Part shown: positions 1 through 6,134 of the stretch, one piece after another
How the letters are laid out: the number at the start of each line of letters is the position of its first letter
How positions within the stretch are numbered: position 1 is the first letter of the stretch
Assembly (NCBI GenBank): GCA_002746365.1
Contig: NVWZ01000003.1
Coordinates: forward strand, 104,732-115,063
Direction of reading: 5' to 3'
Length of the DNA: 10,332 nucleotides
From: Thiotrichaceae bacterium
GTDB lineage: Bacteria; Pseudomonadota; Gammaproteobacteria; SZUA-229
Program-made: the position numbers and the translations under genes
Notes under the pieces: model-generated
Seen by the model: the letters and a program-made list of their open reading frames with translations, nothing else
The model's database searches: none
Told to the model about the DNA's origin: nothing

Positions 1-15
1 GAAGACTTTAGTTAA
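1..15 (+). CDS. Possible 3' end of an upstream phage gene (last four codons and stop)
   Basis: Reading from base 1, the codons give E-D-F-S followed by a TAA at 13-15, nine bases before the small terminase start. In Mu-like phages a small gene usually sits directly ahead of the gp27-type small terminase, so this may be its tail. Only four codons are visible, so neither the frame nor the product can be confirmed. Confidence 0.2.
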   Translation, partial: EDFS

Positions 16-23
16 TCGTTGTT

Positions 24-563
24 ATGCCACGCAGATCATCTATTTTGAAATTACCTGAAGCTTTACGCCGCGAGTTGAATTCTAAGCTCGTGTCGCAGGG
101 CTTTGCGAATTACGATGGCCTTGAAGCGTGGCTGACGGATAAATTGCAGGCGCTTGATCTTGAAATTAAGGTGTCGCGTTCTGCGATTCATCGTCATGGT
201 CAGGAGTTTGAAGAAAAGCTGGAAAAATTGCGAGTCGCCACCGAACAGGCGAAAGCTATTAGCGATGGCTCGGAAGATGATGCTGGCGCTATGAGTGAGG
301 CATTACTGCGTATGGTGCAAACCAAGACCTTCGATGTGTTAATGGACATGGAGGACGGCGACAAGAATATTCATAAGATCGGGCTGACTGTTGCGCGGCT
401 AGCACGGGCATCGGTTAATCAGAAGAAGTGGGCTGCAGAGGTTCATGACAATTTAAAAGAGGTTGCCGATAAAGTAGACAGCCTGGGTAAAAAAGGTGGC
501 CTGACGAAAGATGTGGCCAACCAGATCCGTGCGCAGATACTTGGGGTGAATCTCAATGGATGA
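24..563 (+). CDS. terS: Small terminase subunit, Mu gp27-like (DUF3486 family)
   Basis: This 179-residue protein is recognised by its N-terminus (MPRRSSILKLPEALRRELN) and the following segment with LEAWLTDKL, which match the DUF3486/Mu gp27 pattern. In that family the N-terminal helical part is thought to bind DNA, and the protein recruits the large subunit to the packaging start. Residues about 45-80 are rich in charged heptad-like positions and probably form a coiled coil; the rest is helical and used for oligomerisation. The ATG at 24 has no clear Shine-Dalgarno site, but it gives the expected family N-terminus. The last eight bases overlap the large terminase start at 556, so the two are probably translationally coupled. 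The length is close to that of the Mu protein. The identification is by pattern recognition, not by a search. Confidence 0.85.
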   Translation: MPRRSSILKLPEALRRELNSKLVSQGFANYDGLEAWLTDKLQALDLEIKVSRSAIHRHGQEFEEKLEKLRVATEQAKAISDGSEDDAGAMSEALLRMVQTKTFDVLMDMEDGDKNIHKIGLTVARLARASVNQKKWAAEVHDNLKEVADKVDSLGKKGGLTKDVANQIRAQILGVNLNG

Positions 564-2151
564 CAAGCAGCGCGGCGACTATCTTGAACTGGTCGACGAG
601 ATTCAGTCAGAGCGTGAAACCAAAAACTTAAGCGCAGCTGAAGTACCCAATATTTTATTGCCATATCAGATTGCCTGGCATCAGGACAAATCGCCAGTGC
701 GTTTCGGCGAGAAGTCACGACGCATTGGCTGGAGTTGGGGTGGCATGGCATGTGAGGCTGTGCTGGAAGCAGCTGAGCAGGAGGGCATGGATCAGTTTTA
801 CGTTGGCTATAACCTGCCGATGGCCGCTGAGTTTATAGGTGATTGCGCGTTTTTCTGTAAAGCCTTTGCAATAGTAGTAAGTGCCATTGATGTTTCGATG
901 GAGCATGCCGTTATCGATAACGAGCGCCGCGATATCGTTAAGTACAGCATTAAGTTGTCATCCGGACACAAGATTGAGGCGCTAAGTTCTAACCCGCATA
1001 ACTTCCGTGGTCGTCAAGGTCATGCGCGAATTGATGAGGCTGCTTTTCATAATGATCTCAACGAATTATTAAAAGCCGCACTGGCATTCTTAATTTGGGG
1101 CGGTCGCGTCGACGTGGTTAGTACGCATAACGGTGACGACAATCCCTTTAACCAGATGCTGCGCGAGATTGATGCGGGCAAGCTAGATTACTCGCATCAC
1201 AAGGTTACATTTGACAATGCGCTAGAGCAGGGTTTTTATAAACGCATTTGCCTGGTCCAGGGAAAAGACTGGTCTAAAAAAGGCGAGAAAGAATTTCGTG
1301 AGCACATCGTCAAACAGTATGGCGACGGTGCTAACGAAGAGTTGTTTTGCATAGCCAGTAAAGGCAGCGGTGTTTATTTGCCGCGAGTACTCATTGAGCG
1401 TTGCATGGATGATTCTATTCCAGTGCTGCATTACGCGCTGAAAGATGAAGACGTGCTTGATGATAATCGCCTGGTTAAAGCTGAGAAATGGTTTAACGAT
1501 AATTTGAAGCCGGTGCTAGATAACTTGCCGCCCGATAAGCGCTCGGTGTTTGGCGATGACTTTGGTCGCAGCGGCGATCTCTCTGCTTTATGGGTATTGC
1601 AGGAAATTGAAAAAGACAAATGGAAAACCGGCTTTGTTTTTGAAATGCGTAACGTGCCTTTTGATGTGCAGCAGTTAATGGTGTTTTTAATTATCGACGC
1701 ATTACCGTTGTTTCATCATGGAAAATTTGATGCGCGCGGCAATGGCCAGCAGATAGCAGAAGCCGCCATGCAGAAGTATGGGCCTATCCGGATCGAGTGC
1801 GTAATGGCAACAGCAGGATGGTATTCGGTCGCGTTTCCAAAGTACAAATCTGCCTTTGAATCTAAGATGATTATTATTCCGAAGTCAGAAGATATTGTGG
1901 CCGACCACCGCCGGGTTGTTTTAGATAAAGGTCGCCCGAGAATGGATGATGGCCGTGACAAAGGTAGCGATGGTTTAGCCAGGCACGGTGATACTGCCGT
2001 GGCGGGTTTGCTGGCGTGGATGGCAACAGAAGAAGACGGCCAACCGCCTGCAGGCGAATCAATCGAAAATACTGATGGTGTTTATATGTCGGAAGCGACA
2101 CGTGGTCGGCGTAGTGTGAAAATGTTTGGGCGCGGTAGTCGTATTAACTAA
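556..2151 (+). CDS. terL: Large terminase subunit (packaging ATPase and nuclease), Mu gp28-like
   Basis: This 531-residue protein is the motor that pumps DNA into the procapsid and cuts it. The N-terminal ATPase half has a deviant Walker A at about 54-61 (SRRIGWSW, with R-R-x-G-x-S in place of G-K-S/T), a Walker B ending in the acidic pair D160-E161 (ARIDEAAF), and a coupling-type segment STHNG at 189-193. The C-terminal half shows an RNase H-like nuclease triad: D334/D335 in GDDFG, D392 in FDARG and D479 in RHGDT. The length is near that of Mu gp28. The start overlaps the small terminase stop (ATG at 556, TGA at 561-563), with GGGGTGAA just upstream at 543-550. The gene is intact, and all expected acidic residues are present. 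The C-terminal tail after about 495 is variable and basic at its end, which could contact the portal. Confidence 0.93.
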   Translation: MDDKQRGDYLELVDEIQSERETKNLSAAEVPNILLPYQIAWHQDKSPVRFGEKSRRIGWSWGGMACEAVLEAAEQEGMDQFYVGYNLPMAAEFIGDCAFFCKAFAIVVSAIDVSMEHAVIDNERRDIVKYSIKLSSGHKIEALSSNPHNFRGRQGHARIDEAAFHNDLNELLKAALAFLIWGGRVDVVSTHNGDDNPFNQMLREIDAGKLDYSHHKVTFDNALEQGFYKRICLVQGKDWSKKGEKEFREHIVKQYGDGANEELFCIASKGSGVYLPRVLIERCMDDSIPVLHYALKDEDVLDDNRLVKAEKWFNDNLKPVLDNLPPDKRSVFGDDFGRSGDLSALWVLQEIEKDKWKTGFVFEMRNVPFDVQQLMVFLIIDALPLFHHGKFDARGNGQQIAEAAMQKYGPIRIECVMATAGWYSVAFPKYKSAFESKMIIIPKSEDIVADHRRVVLDKGRPRMDDGRDKGSDGLARHGDTAVAGLLAWMATEEDGQPPAGESIENTDGVYMSEATRGRRSVKMFGRGSRIN

Positions 2152-2174
2152 ATTGAATTTTATGGGGGTGGGTT

Positions 2175-2501
2175 ATGAGTAAGTTTAAAGATGATCGGAG
2201 CTGGGTGAACCTTATAAAGGGTATATTTGCTCGCCGCGTTGTTGTTGAGCGCGCATCATTAATTGTTGCTAGTTGGGAAAGTGCAGGCGCAGCAACATCA
2301 GCAACAGCAGGTGCATCAAATGATGAATTCGGTACGGGTGCAGTTGACCCTGCAAATTTTGGGTTAGACCAACTGGGTAGAAGTCAATCTACTCTAACAG
2401 ACGGTTCAAGCCCTCTTTACGCAATACATATTTCAGACGCGGGAGTACATTCATGGATACCCCTAAATCGAACTTATTTAGAAATATATGGAGGCATATA
2501 A
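2175..2501 (+). CDS. Unknown 108-residue protein, first gene of the inserted block
   Basis: I do not recognise this protein. The ATG at 2175 follows a G-rich ribosome site (GGGGGTGGG at 2164-2172) and lies 23 bases after the large terminase stop. Residues 1-25 are basic (SKFKDDRSWVNLIKGIFARR) and could form an amphipathic helix. Residues 33-50 are a low-complexity Ala/Ser/Thr stretch. The C-terminal third (PLYAIHISDAGVHSWIPLNR) looks beta-rich. Its TAA shares one base with the ATG of the next gene (TAATG at 2499-2503), so it is coupled to a structural gene and is probably co-expressed with it. The position suggests a virion or adaptor role, but nothing in the sequence shows one directly. Confidence 0.6.
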   Translation: MSKFKDDRSWVNLIKGIFARRVVVERASLIVASWESAGAATSATAGASNDEFGTGAVDPANFGLDQLGRSQSTLTDGSSPLYAIHISDAGVHSWIPLNRTYLEIYGGI

Positions 2502-2947
2502 TGGCTGTCGGTGATTTAACTATTTTCAACAAAGGTTTAGAGAAAATACAAAATGGTTCGTGGGCAGGGGCAGATGTTATGTTTCTTGCTATTTGTGATA
2601 ACACAACAGTGCCAGCAGTAGCGGCTACACCTGTGCCTGTGCTTGCAGACTTTACGCAAGTTGGCGTTCTTGGGAACTATATTAGTGGAGGTATCAGTCT
2701 TGGAGCTTTATCTACTTTAATTACTGAAGCTGCGGGTGTTATTACATTCGATAGTGCAGTCAACCCAGAATGGTTAGCTGATGCCGGTAACGATGTTGAT
2801 GCAATGTGGGGCATTATTTATAACAATGCAGGCGTAAACAAGGAGTGTCTTGGATTCGTTGAACTAGGTACAGTTGATATGTCTGTAGACCCTTTGCAGG
2901 TTATTTGGAACAGCTTAGGTCTTTATACTATAGCAAATAACGGGTAG
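2501..2947 (+). CDS. Small phage structural protein with a GNYISGG (GYxxGG-type) motif
   Basis: The chosen start is the ATG at 2501, preceded by a perfect GGAGG (2490-2494) at six bases, giving 148 residues. An in-frame ATG at 2453 lies inside the previous gene and lacks such a site. The pattern fits a common but poorly characterised phage virion protein type: an N-terminal segment IFNKGLEKIQNGSW, a strand with FLAICDN, GNYISGG at 58-64, a strand around ITFDSAVNPEW at 81-91, AMWGIIYNN at 101-109, and a closing strand LQVIWNSLGLYTI at 132-144. Such proteins are small beta-sandwiches often encoded among head or tail genes. Here I infer a decoration or adaptor protein. A one-base TAATG overlap couples it to the gene before, and the next start follows after seven bases. 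Confidence 0.72.
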   Translation: MAVGDLTIFNKGLEKIQNGSWAGADVMFLAICDNTTVPAVAATPVPVLADFTQVGVLGNYISGGISLGALSTLITEAAGVITFDSAVNPEWLADAGNDVDAMWGIIYNNAGVNKECLGFVELGTVDMSVDPLQVIWNSLGLYTIANNG

Positions 2948-2954
2948 GTGATTT

Positions 2955-3269
2955 ATGAGTCATGATTTACATACGTATGGTTCTGTCGAGCCACTTTATT
3001 TCTTTCTCGTAGATTCTGCGGGAAATAGAATTGCAGGACATGTTTTTGTTACCGGTGATGTGCTTTTAATTGTTGATGGTGACGCTGATATTGACATAAG
3101 CGCTGAATGTGTTGCCGTAAGTCAAGGCTGTTATAAATGGACTCCGAGTCTTGCATCGCGTACAGAGAGACAAGTAATAGCTATTGTTATACAGGATTCT
3201 GTTGGTACAGCATTTATAGACAACGGCATGATAGTCGCTACAGGCAATCATGCAAACGCAAGGTTTTAA
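2955..3269 (+). CDS. Small Ig-like or beta-sandwich phage structural protein
   Basis: This 104-residue protein resembles a recurring phage virion type: an opening strand LYFFLVDSAGNRIAG (14-28), a strand pair VFVTGDVLLIVDGD (30-43), a G-x-Y turn in SQGCYKWTPSLASRTE (56-71), and a closing strand FIDNGMIVATGNHANA (87-102). That layout is typical of Ig-like proteins that decorate heads or tails or link fibres. The ATG at 2955 has AGGTGA at 2946-2951, overlapping the stop of the preceding gene. There is no signal peptide or membrane segment. The two cysteines, C52 and C59, are close enough to pair, but there is no evidence that they do. The family placement is by pattern only. A role in binding either the capsid or the neighbouring lectin-like protein is inferred from position. 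Confidence 0.65.
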   Translation: MSHDLHTYGSVEPLYFFLVDSAGNRIAGHVFVTGDVLLIVDGDADIDISAECVAVSQGCYKWTPSLASRTERQVIAIVIQDSVGTAFIDNGMIVATGNHANARF

Positions 3270-3271
3270 TT

Positions 3272-4387
3272 ATGAGTATGGGTGATAGTACAGGTGATAG
3301 TGTTGGAGCAAACACAGGTTCTAGTAGTAATTTTATAGCCCCTGTGCTGCCTCCGCTCGCTGGTATTATTTTTGAAACCAATTTTGTTAACGATGCCGCT
3401 TTTGCACATACCGGGCCAACGTCATTTCCGTGGACAAATATAGCCTCAATAAAGCCAGAGGGATTTAGTGGTACATTGATTGAGGGTAATGGTCGTATTT
3501 ATGGTGTTGCCGGTGAGGGTGTTGCAGGGTCAGTTGCGATGCGTTTTGAGTGGGGCGATTTATCTCAACCTGTAACACAGTTATTTAAACATTTAACAGA
3601 CGATCAAAATACTGGGTATGACGAGATTTTTCTTCGTTATCGCGTGAGGCTGCCTAATAACATCTTAATGGGTGATACTGCGATTGACGATTTTGCTTAT
3701 TGGAAATGGGCTAGATTATGGCAAAACAACGGACCTGTTAGCGCAGGTGTCACAGAAAATAGAGCAGATTCTGGTTTTGCAGTAATGAATTTTGGTGGTA
3801 CGGCAACTTGGGGTGTGTATGCGGGTGGAACGTTCGCTGCAAACTTCGATGCAACAGGGCTTCCATTAAGTGGTGGCAGTGCTAACGGAGCTAGATACTC
3901 TATTGATTATTACGACGGTTTTAAAGCCAGCTATGTTGGCACTCCTGGCGCACTTAATAATATGGGTTCTGGTGCGTGGGATTTTGATAAAACAACACGT
4001 ATCCTTGTCAATAACACAACTCAGACGTGGCACACAATAGAATGGAGATGTAAGTTAGCTACCAGTGATACTGCAAATGACGGTGTTTATCAAATCTGGT
4101 TCGATGGCGTTGAGCAAATACCTATTGTCGATATGAGGCCTAAAGCACCAACACCCGTTTTAGCTGATCTATTACCAGGAGAAATTCCAACGGCATCACG
4201 CGGATCAGGTTATAACTTTTTAGTATTGTTTGACAATTTGCAATTTGTTAACGGAAACTGGGATACACCGGGAACAATTGATGGCAATAATGGTATTTGG
4301 ATAAATGATTTAGTGATAAGCACAAAACGAATTGGACATAATCATGTCGCGGGTAATACAGATAACACAGGTGTAGGAGCAACGTAA
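3272..4387 (+). CDS. Concanavalin A-like lectin/jelly-roll virion protein (putative carbohydrate-binding adhesin)
   Basis: The protein has 371 residues from the ATG at 3272, two bases after the previous stop, with CAAGG at 3259-3263 as a weak ribosome site. A longer in-frame reading from 3137 would overlap the previous gene for 133 bases and is unlikely. After a Gly/Ser/Thr-rich N-terminus (1-20), residues about 33-355 form one large beta domain. Its strands resemble the ConA-like/polysaccharide lyase-like jelly roll: IFLRYRVRLP (119-128), FAYWKWARLW (141-150), WHTIEWRCKL (253-262), GVYQIWFDGV (271-280), FLVLFDNLQF (316-325) and GIWINDLVIS (341-350). Related folds in phages bind or degrade surface polysaccharides. 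No lyase active site can be assigned, so binding is the safer call. It ends in a second Gly/Asn/Thr-rich tail and overlaps the next gene by one base. Confidence 0.72.
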   Translation: MSMGDSTGDSVGANTGSSSNFIAPVLPPLAGIIFETNFVNDAAFAHTGPTSFPWTNIASIKPEGFSGTLIEGNGRIYGVAGEGVAGSVAMRFEWGDLSQPVTQLFKHLTDDQNTGYDEIFLRYRVRLPNNILMGDTAIDDFAYWKWARLWQNNGPVSAGVTENRADSGFAVMNFGGTATWGVYAGGTFAANFDATGLPLSGGSANGARYSIDYYDGFKASYVGTPGALNNMGSGAWDFDKTTRILVNNTTQTWHTIEWRCKLATSDTANDGVYQIWFDGVEQIPIVDMRPKAPTPVLADLLPGEIPTASRGSGYNFLVLFDNLQFVNGNWDTPGTIDGNNGIWINDLVISTKRIGHNHVAGNTDNTGVGAT

Positions 4388-5574
4388 TGGCGATTACAGT
4401 AATAGGTAGTGCAGTTTTTGAAGCTGAAACAGGCTCGGCAACTTTTACTCACGGCATTACCCACCAAGTAGGCGACTATATGGTTGCCGTGGTACATAGA
4501 GACGGTGTAGCAGTTGCCACCCCCGGCGAAGCGTGGGATTTTACAGATGATTATGATGTTGTATCTGAAACAGCGAAAGTAGTTACGCACTATACAAAAT
4601 TAACAGCTTTGCGCCCATCACCAACATGGACATTTAATAGCGCGATTAATCGCACACACATAATTCTTTATATTTTACGGGCAGACAATAACTTAGTTGC
4701 TGATGCAGCACTTACCAGAGGTTATAGTGCTTCAAATGCTTTTTTACGTTGCGATGTTAACGGCGTTGTATTAGCGGCTAACGCAATTAGTTTCGTTCAC
4801 GGCGGCATGGACAGAGCAAGCACAGGTGCTTATATATCTGCGACTCAAGGCTATATTGGTGTTCTCGGAGCAGGAACGAATCAAGTATCTGCAATGGCAT
4901 ATAAAATTTCAGCGGGGGAAACCTTAGTTGGAAACGTAGATATAACAGGCTCCGCTGCAACAGACCTTACTTACAGTACGCATTTCTCCTTAGTTGAATC
5001 TGCTTTGGATACAGCACCCGATCCTTTTAGTTTTGTCGATCAAACAGATGTAGCTTTGTCTTCGGTCATTACTTCTGCTGGCGTTACAATTACAGGTATA
5101 AATGCACCAGCGCCAGTTACTTCCGTTAACGGCACATGTTCAATCAACGGCGGCGCTTACTCCACAGCTCCCGGTAATTGTGTGGCTAATGACGTAATTA
5201 CAGCAAGACATACATCATCAGCAAGTAATGCAACAGCCGTCGATACTATTGTTACGGTGGGTGGTATATCCGATACGTATACAAGTACAACACTGGCTGC
5301 AATTCAGACTGCAACATTTCCAGCGATAGCAGGAGGCGAAAATCTTGCAGGACTGGATTATTGTGTTTTTGCTGGTCATGACCTTTCGACAATGACTATT
5401 TTAAAACAAGGAATAGGTGAGTCTACGGACGCATCTGGTAATCTTGTTATTGACTTGAATGACGTTGTCGTTAGTAATAACGATCCATTATTGATTATTA
5501 TAGGGGATTGGGCGCTTGCACCCGCAGGTACTAATAGAACGGCTGTATGTTACACGACGGCATCGGTGATATAA
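4387..5574 (+). CDS. Multidomain fibre-like protein with Ig-like domain
   Basis: This 395-residue protein starts at the ATG at 4387, which overlaps the upstream TAA (TAATG), with AGGAG at 4375-4379. Three parts can be seen. Residues 1-205 form a beta-rich domain of the kind found at the start of phage tail or fibre proteins (GDYMVAVVHRDG at 29-40, WTFNSAINRTHIILYILRAD at 81-100). Residues about 211-302 form an Ig-like domain recognisable from its opening PDPFSF and the segments TSAGVTITGINAPAPV, SINGGAYS, RHTSSAS and VGGISDTYTSTT; this type recurs in bacterial and phage surface proteins. Residues 308-395 form a further small beta domain (LAGLDYCVFAG, SGNLVIDLNDV, PLLIIIGDW). No enzyme motif is visible. 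I infer a virion fibre or surface adhesin working with the lectin-like protein just upstream. Confidence 0.7.
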   Translation: MAITVIGSAVFEAETGSATFTHGITHQVGDYMVAVVHRDGVAVATPGEAWDFTDDYDVVSETAKVVTHYTKLTALRPSPTWTFNSAINRTHIILYILRADNNLVADAALTRGYSASNAFLRCDVNGVVLAANAISFVHGGMDRASTGAYISATQGYIGVLGAGTNQVSAMAYKISAGETLVGNVDITGSAATDLTYSTHFSLVESALDTAPDPFSFVDQTDVALSSVITSAGVTITGINAPAPVTSVNGTCSINGGAYSTAPGNCVANDVITARHTSSASNATAVDTIVTVGGISDTYTSTTLAAIQTATFPAIAGGENLAGLDYCVFAGHDLSTMTILKQGIGESTDASGNLVIDLNDVVVSNNDPLLIIIGDWALAPAGTNRTAVCYTTASVI

Positions 5575-5575
5575 A

Positions 5576-5947
5576 ATGTTAGTCAATACATGGTCACTCG
5601 TTAATACATGGCAAGTAACTGCCACACAGATTAACGTAACTAATCGTGCGTTGACGTTGGTTACTTACCCGGTAACAGTATTTCAGGGTATAGAATTTGT
5701 TAATAACTTTTTTGGTAATACATTTTTCAAGTCTCAGTTTTTCGAGCCAACGTTTTGGGTAGATAAAAACGCAACGGTGAATATTAATGTTACTGCCAAG
5801 GTATTAACATTAATTACTTATGCAGCGAGGATAAACACGGGTGTTAAAGCGGTAACTCTTACGTTAATGACACACAAAGCGGCTATTAGCACAGGTCTTA
5901 ATATGGGCATGGCTTTAGCTGTAAAGATTCTTTTACGAAGATTTTAA
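5576..5947 (+). CDS. Short repeat protein with a periodic FF aromatic ladder
   Basis: This 123-residue protein starts one base after the previous stop, with only a weak ribosome site (GGTGAT), which suggests translational coupling. The N-terminus repeats LVNTW twice (2-6 and 8-12). Three degenerate repeats of about 19 residues carry the core LTLxTxxxxI: 19-38 (RALTLVTYPVTV), 70-89 (KVLTLITYAARI) and 89-107 (AVTLTLMTHKAAI). Between the first two lies FFGNTFFKSQFFEPTFW (45-61), in which aromatic pairs recur exactly every five residues. Similar LTLTTY repeats and aromatic ladders occur in other phage-encoded proteins of unknown role. The end is basic (KILLRRF). I infer a beta-strand-rich virion connector or fibre tip; it could equally be a small head-associated protein. 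This is the last gene of the inserted block. Confidence 0.65.
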   Translation: MLVNTWSLVNTWQVTATQINVTNRALTLVTYPVTVFQGIEFVNNFFGNTFFKSQFFEPTFWVDKNATVNINVTAKVLTLITYAARINTGVKAVTLTLMTHKAAISTGLNMGMALAVKILLRRF

Positions 5948-6134
5948 AAGCCAAAGCAGGATGATGCAGCAACTTAAATCAAGATCGCTGACTTTTAAAA
6001 AAAGTGCTGTGAGCGTTTTTTAAAATAATAAAGGGGTAATGGCAACGGTTCATCATGATCTTAGTTTATAAACGTTTTATAAAGCGGAACACAATGGGTC
6101 TGGCTTGTGACGCAGTCCCGAATTTGAGGAAATT
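5948..6134 (+). other. Non-coding junction between the inserted block and the portal gene
   Basis: About 187 bases separate the last block gene from the portal, the only sizeable gap in the first nine kilobases. It holds a terminator-like hairpin (5993-6025), a tandem AT-rich element in which TTTATAAA occurs at 6065-6072 and again at 6076-6083 (11 bases apart, about one helical turn), two very short reading frames (ten codons plus stop at 6039-6071 and sixteen codons plus stop at 6094-6144), and the portal ribosome site GAGGA at 6126-6130. If the hairpin terminates, a promoter for the portal unit should lie downstream of it. I see no convincing pair of sigma-70 boxes. Confidence 0.5.
5993..6025 (+). 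terminator. Candidate intrinsic (possibly bidirectional) terminator after the inserted block
   Basis: Arms AAAAAGTGCT (5999-6008) and AGCGTTTTT (6012-6020, plus T6021) pair around a three-base GTG loop, with two G-U pairs near the loop. A run of A lies on the left and a run of T on the right, so the structure could end transcription in either direction. An outer TTTT (5993-5996) can pair with AAAA (6022-6025) if two A are bulged. The GC core is short, so termination may be partial. Confidence 0.45.

Noticed and set aside
443..751. 102-residue minus-strand frame across the terS/terL overlap
   Set aside because: Both overlapping plus-strand genes are well supported, and the minus frame has no recognisable pattern.
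2453..2500. Earlier in-frame ATG for the 148-residue protein
   Set aside because: The GGAGG at 2490-2494 is correctly spaced for the ATG at 2501, and the TAATG overlap there matches the neighbouring gene junctions.
3137..3271. 45-residue N-terminal extension of the lectin-like protein
   Set aside because: It would overlap the Ig-like gene almost entirely in another frame and is Cys/Tyr/Arg-rich; the ATG at 3272 after the upstream stop is the natural start.
4387..5947. Target of a diversity-generating retroelement
   Set aside because: Fibre-like genes are common targets, but I see no reverse transcriptase and no template/variable repeat pair in the window.
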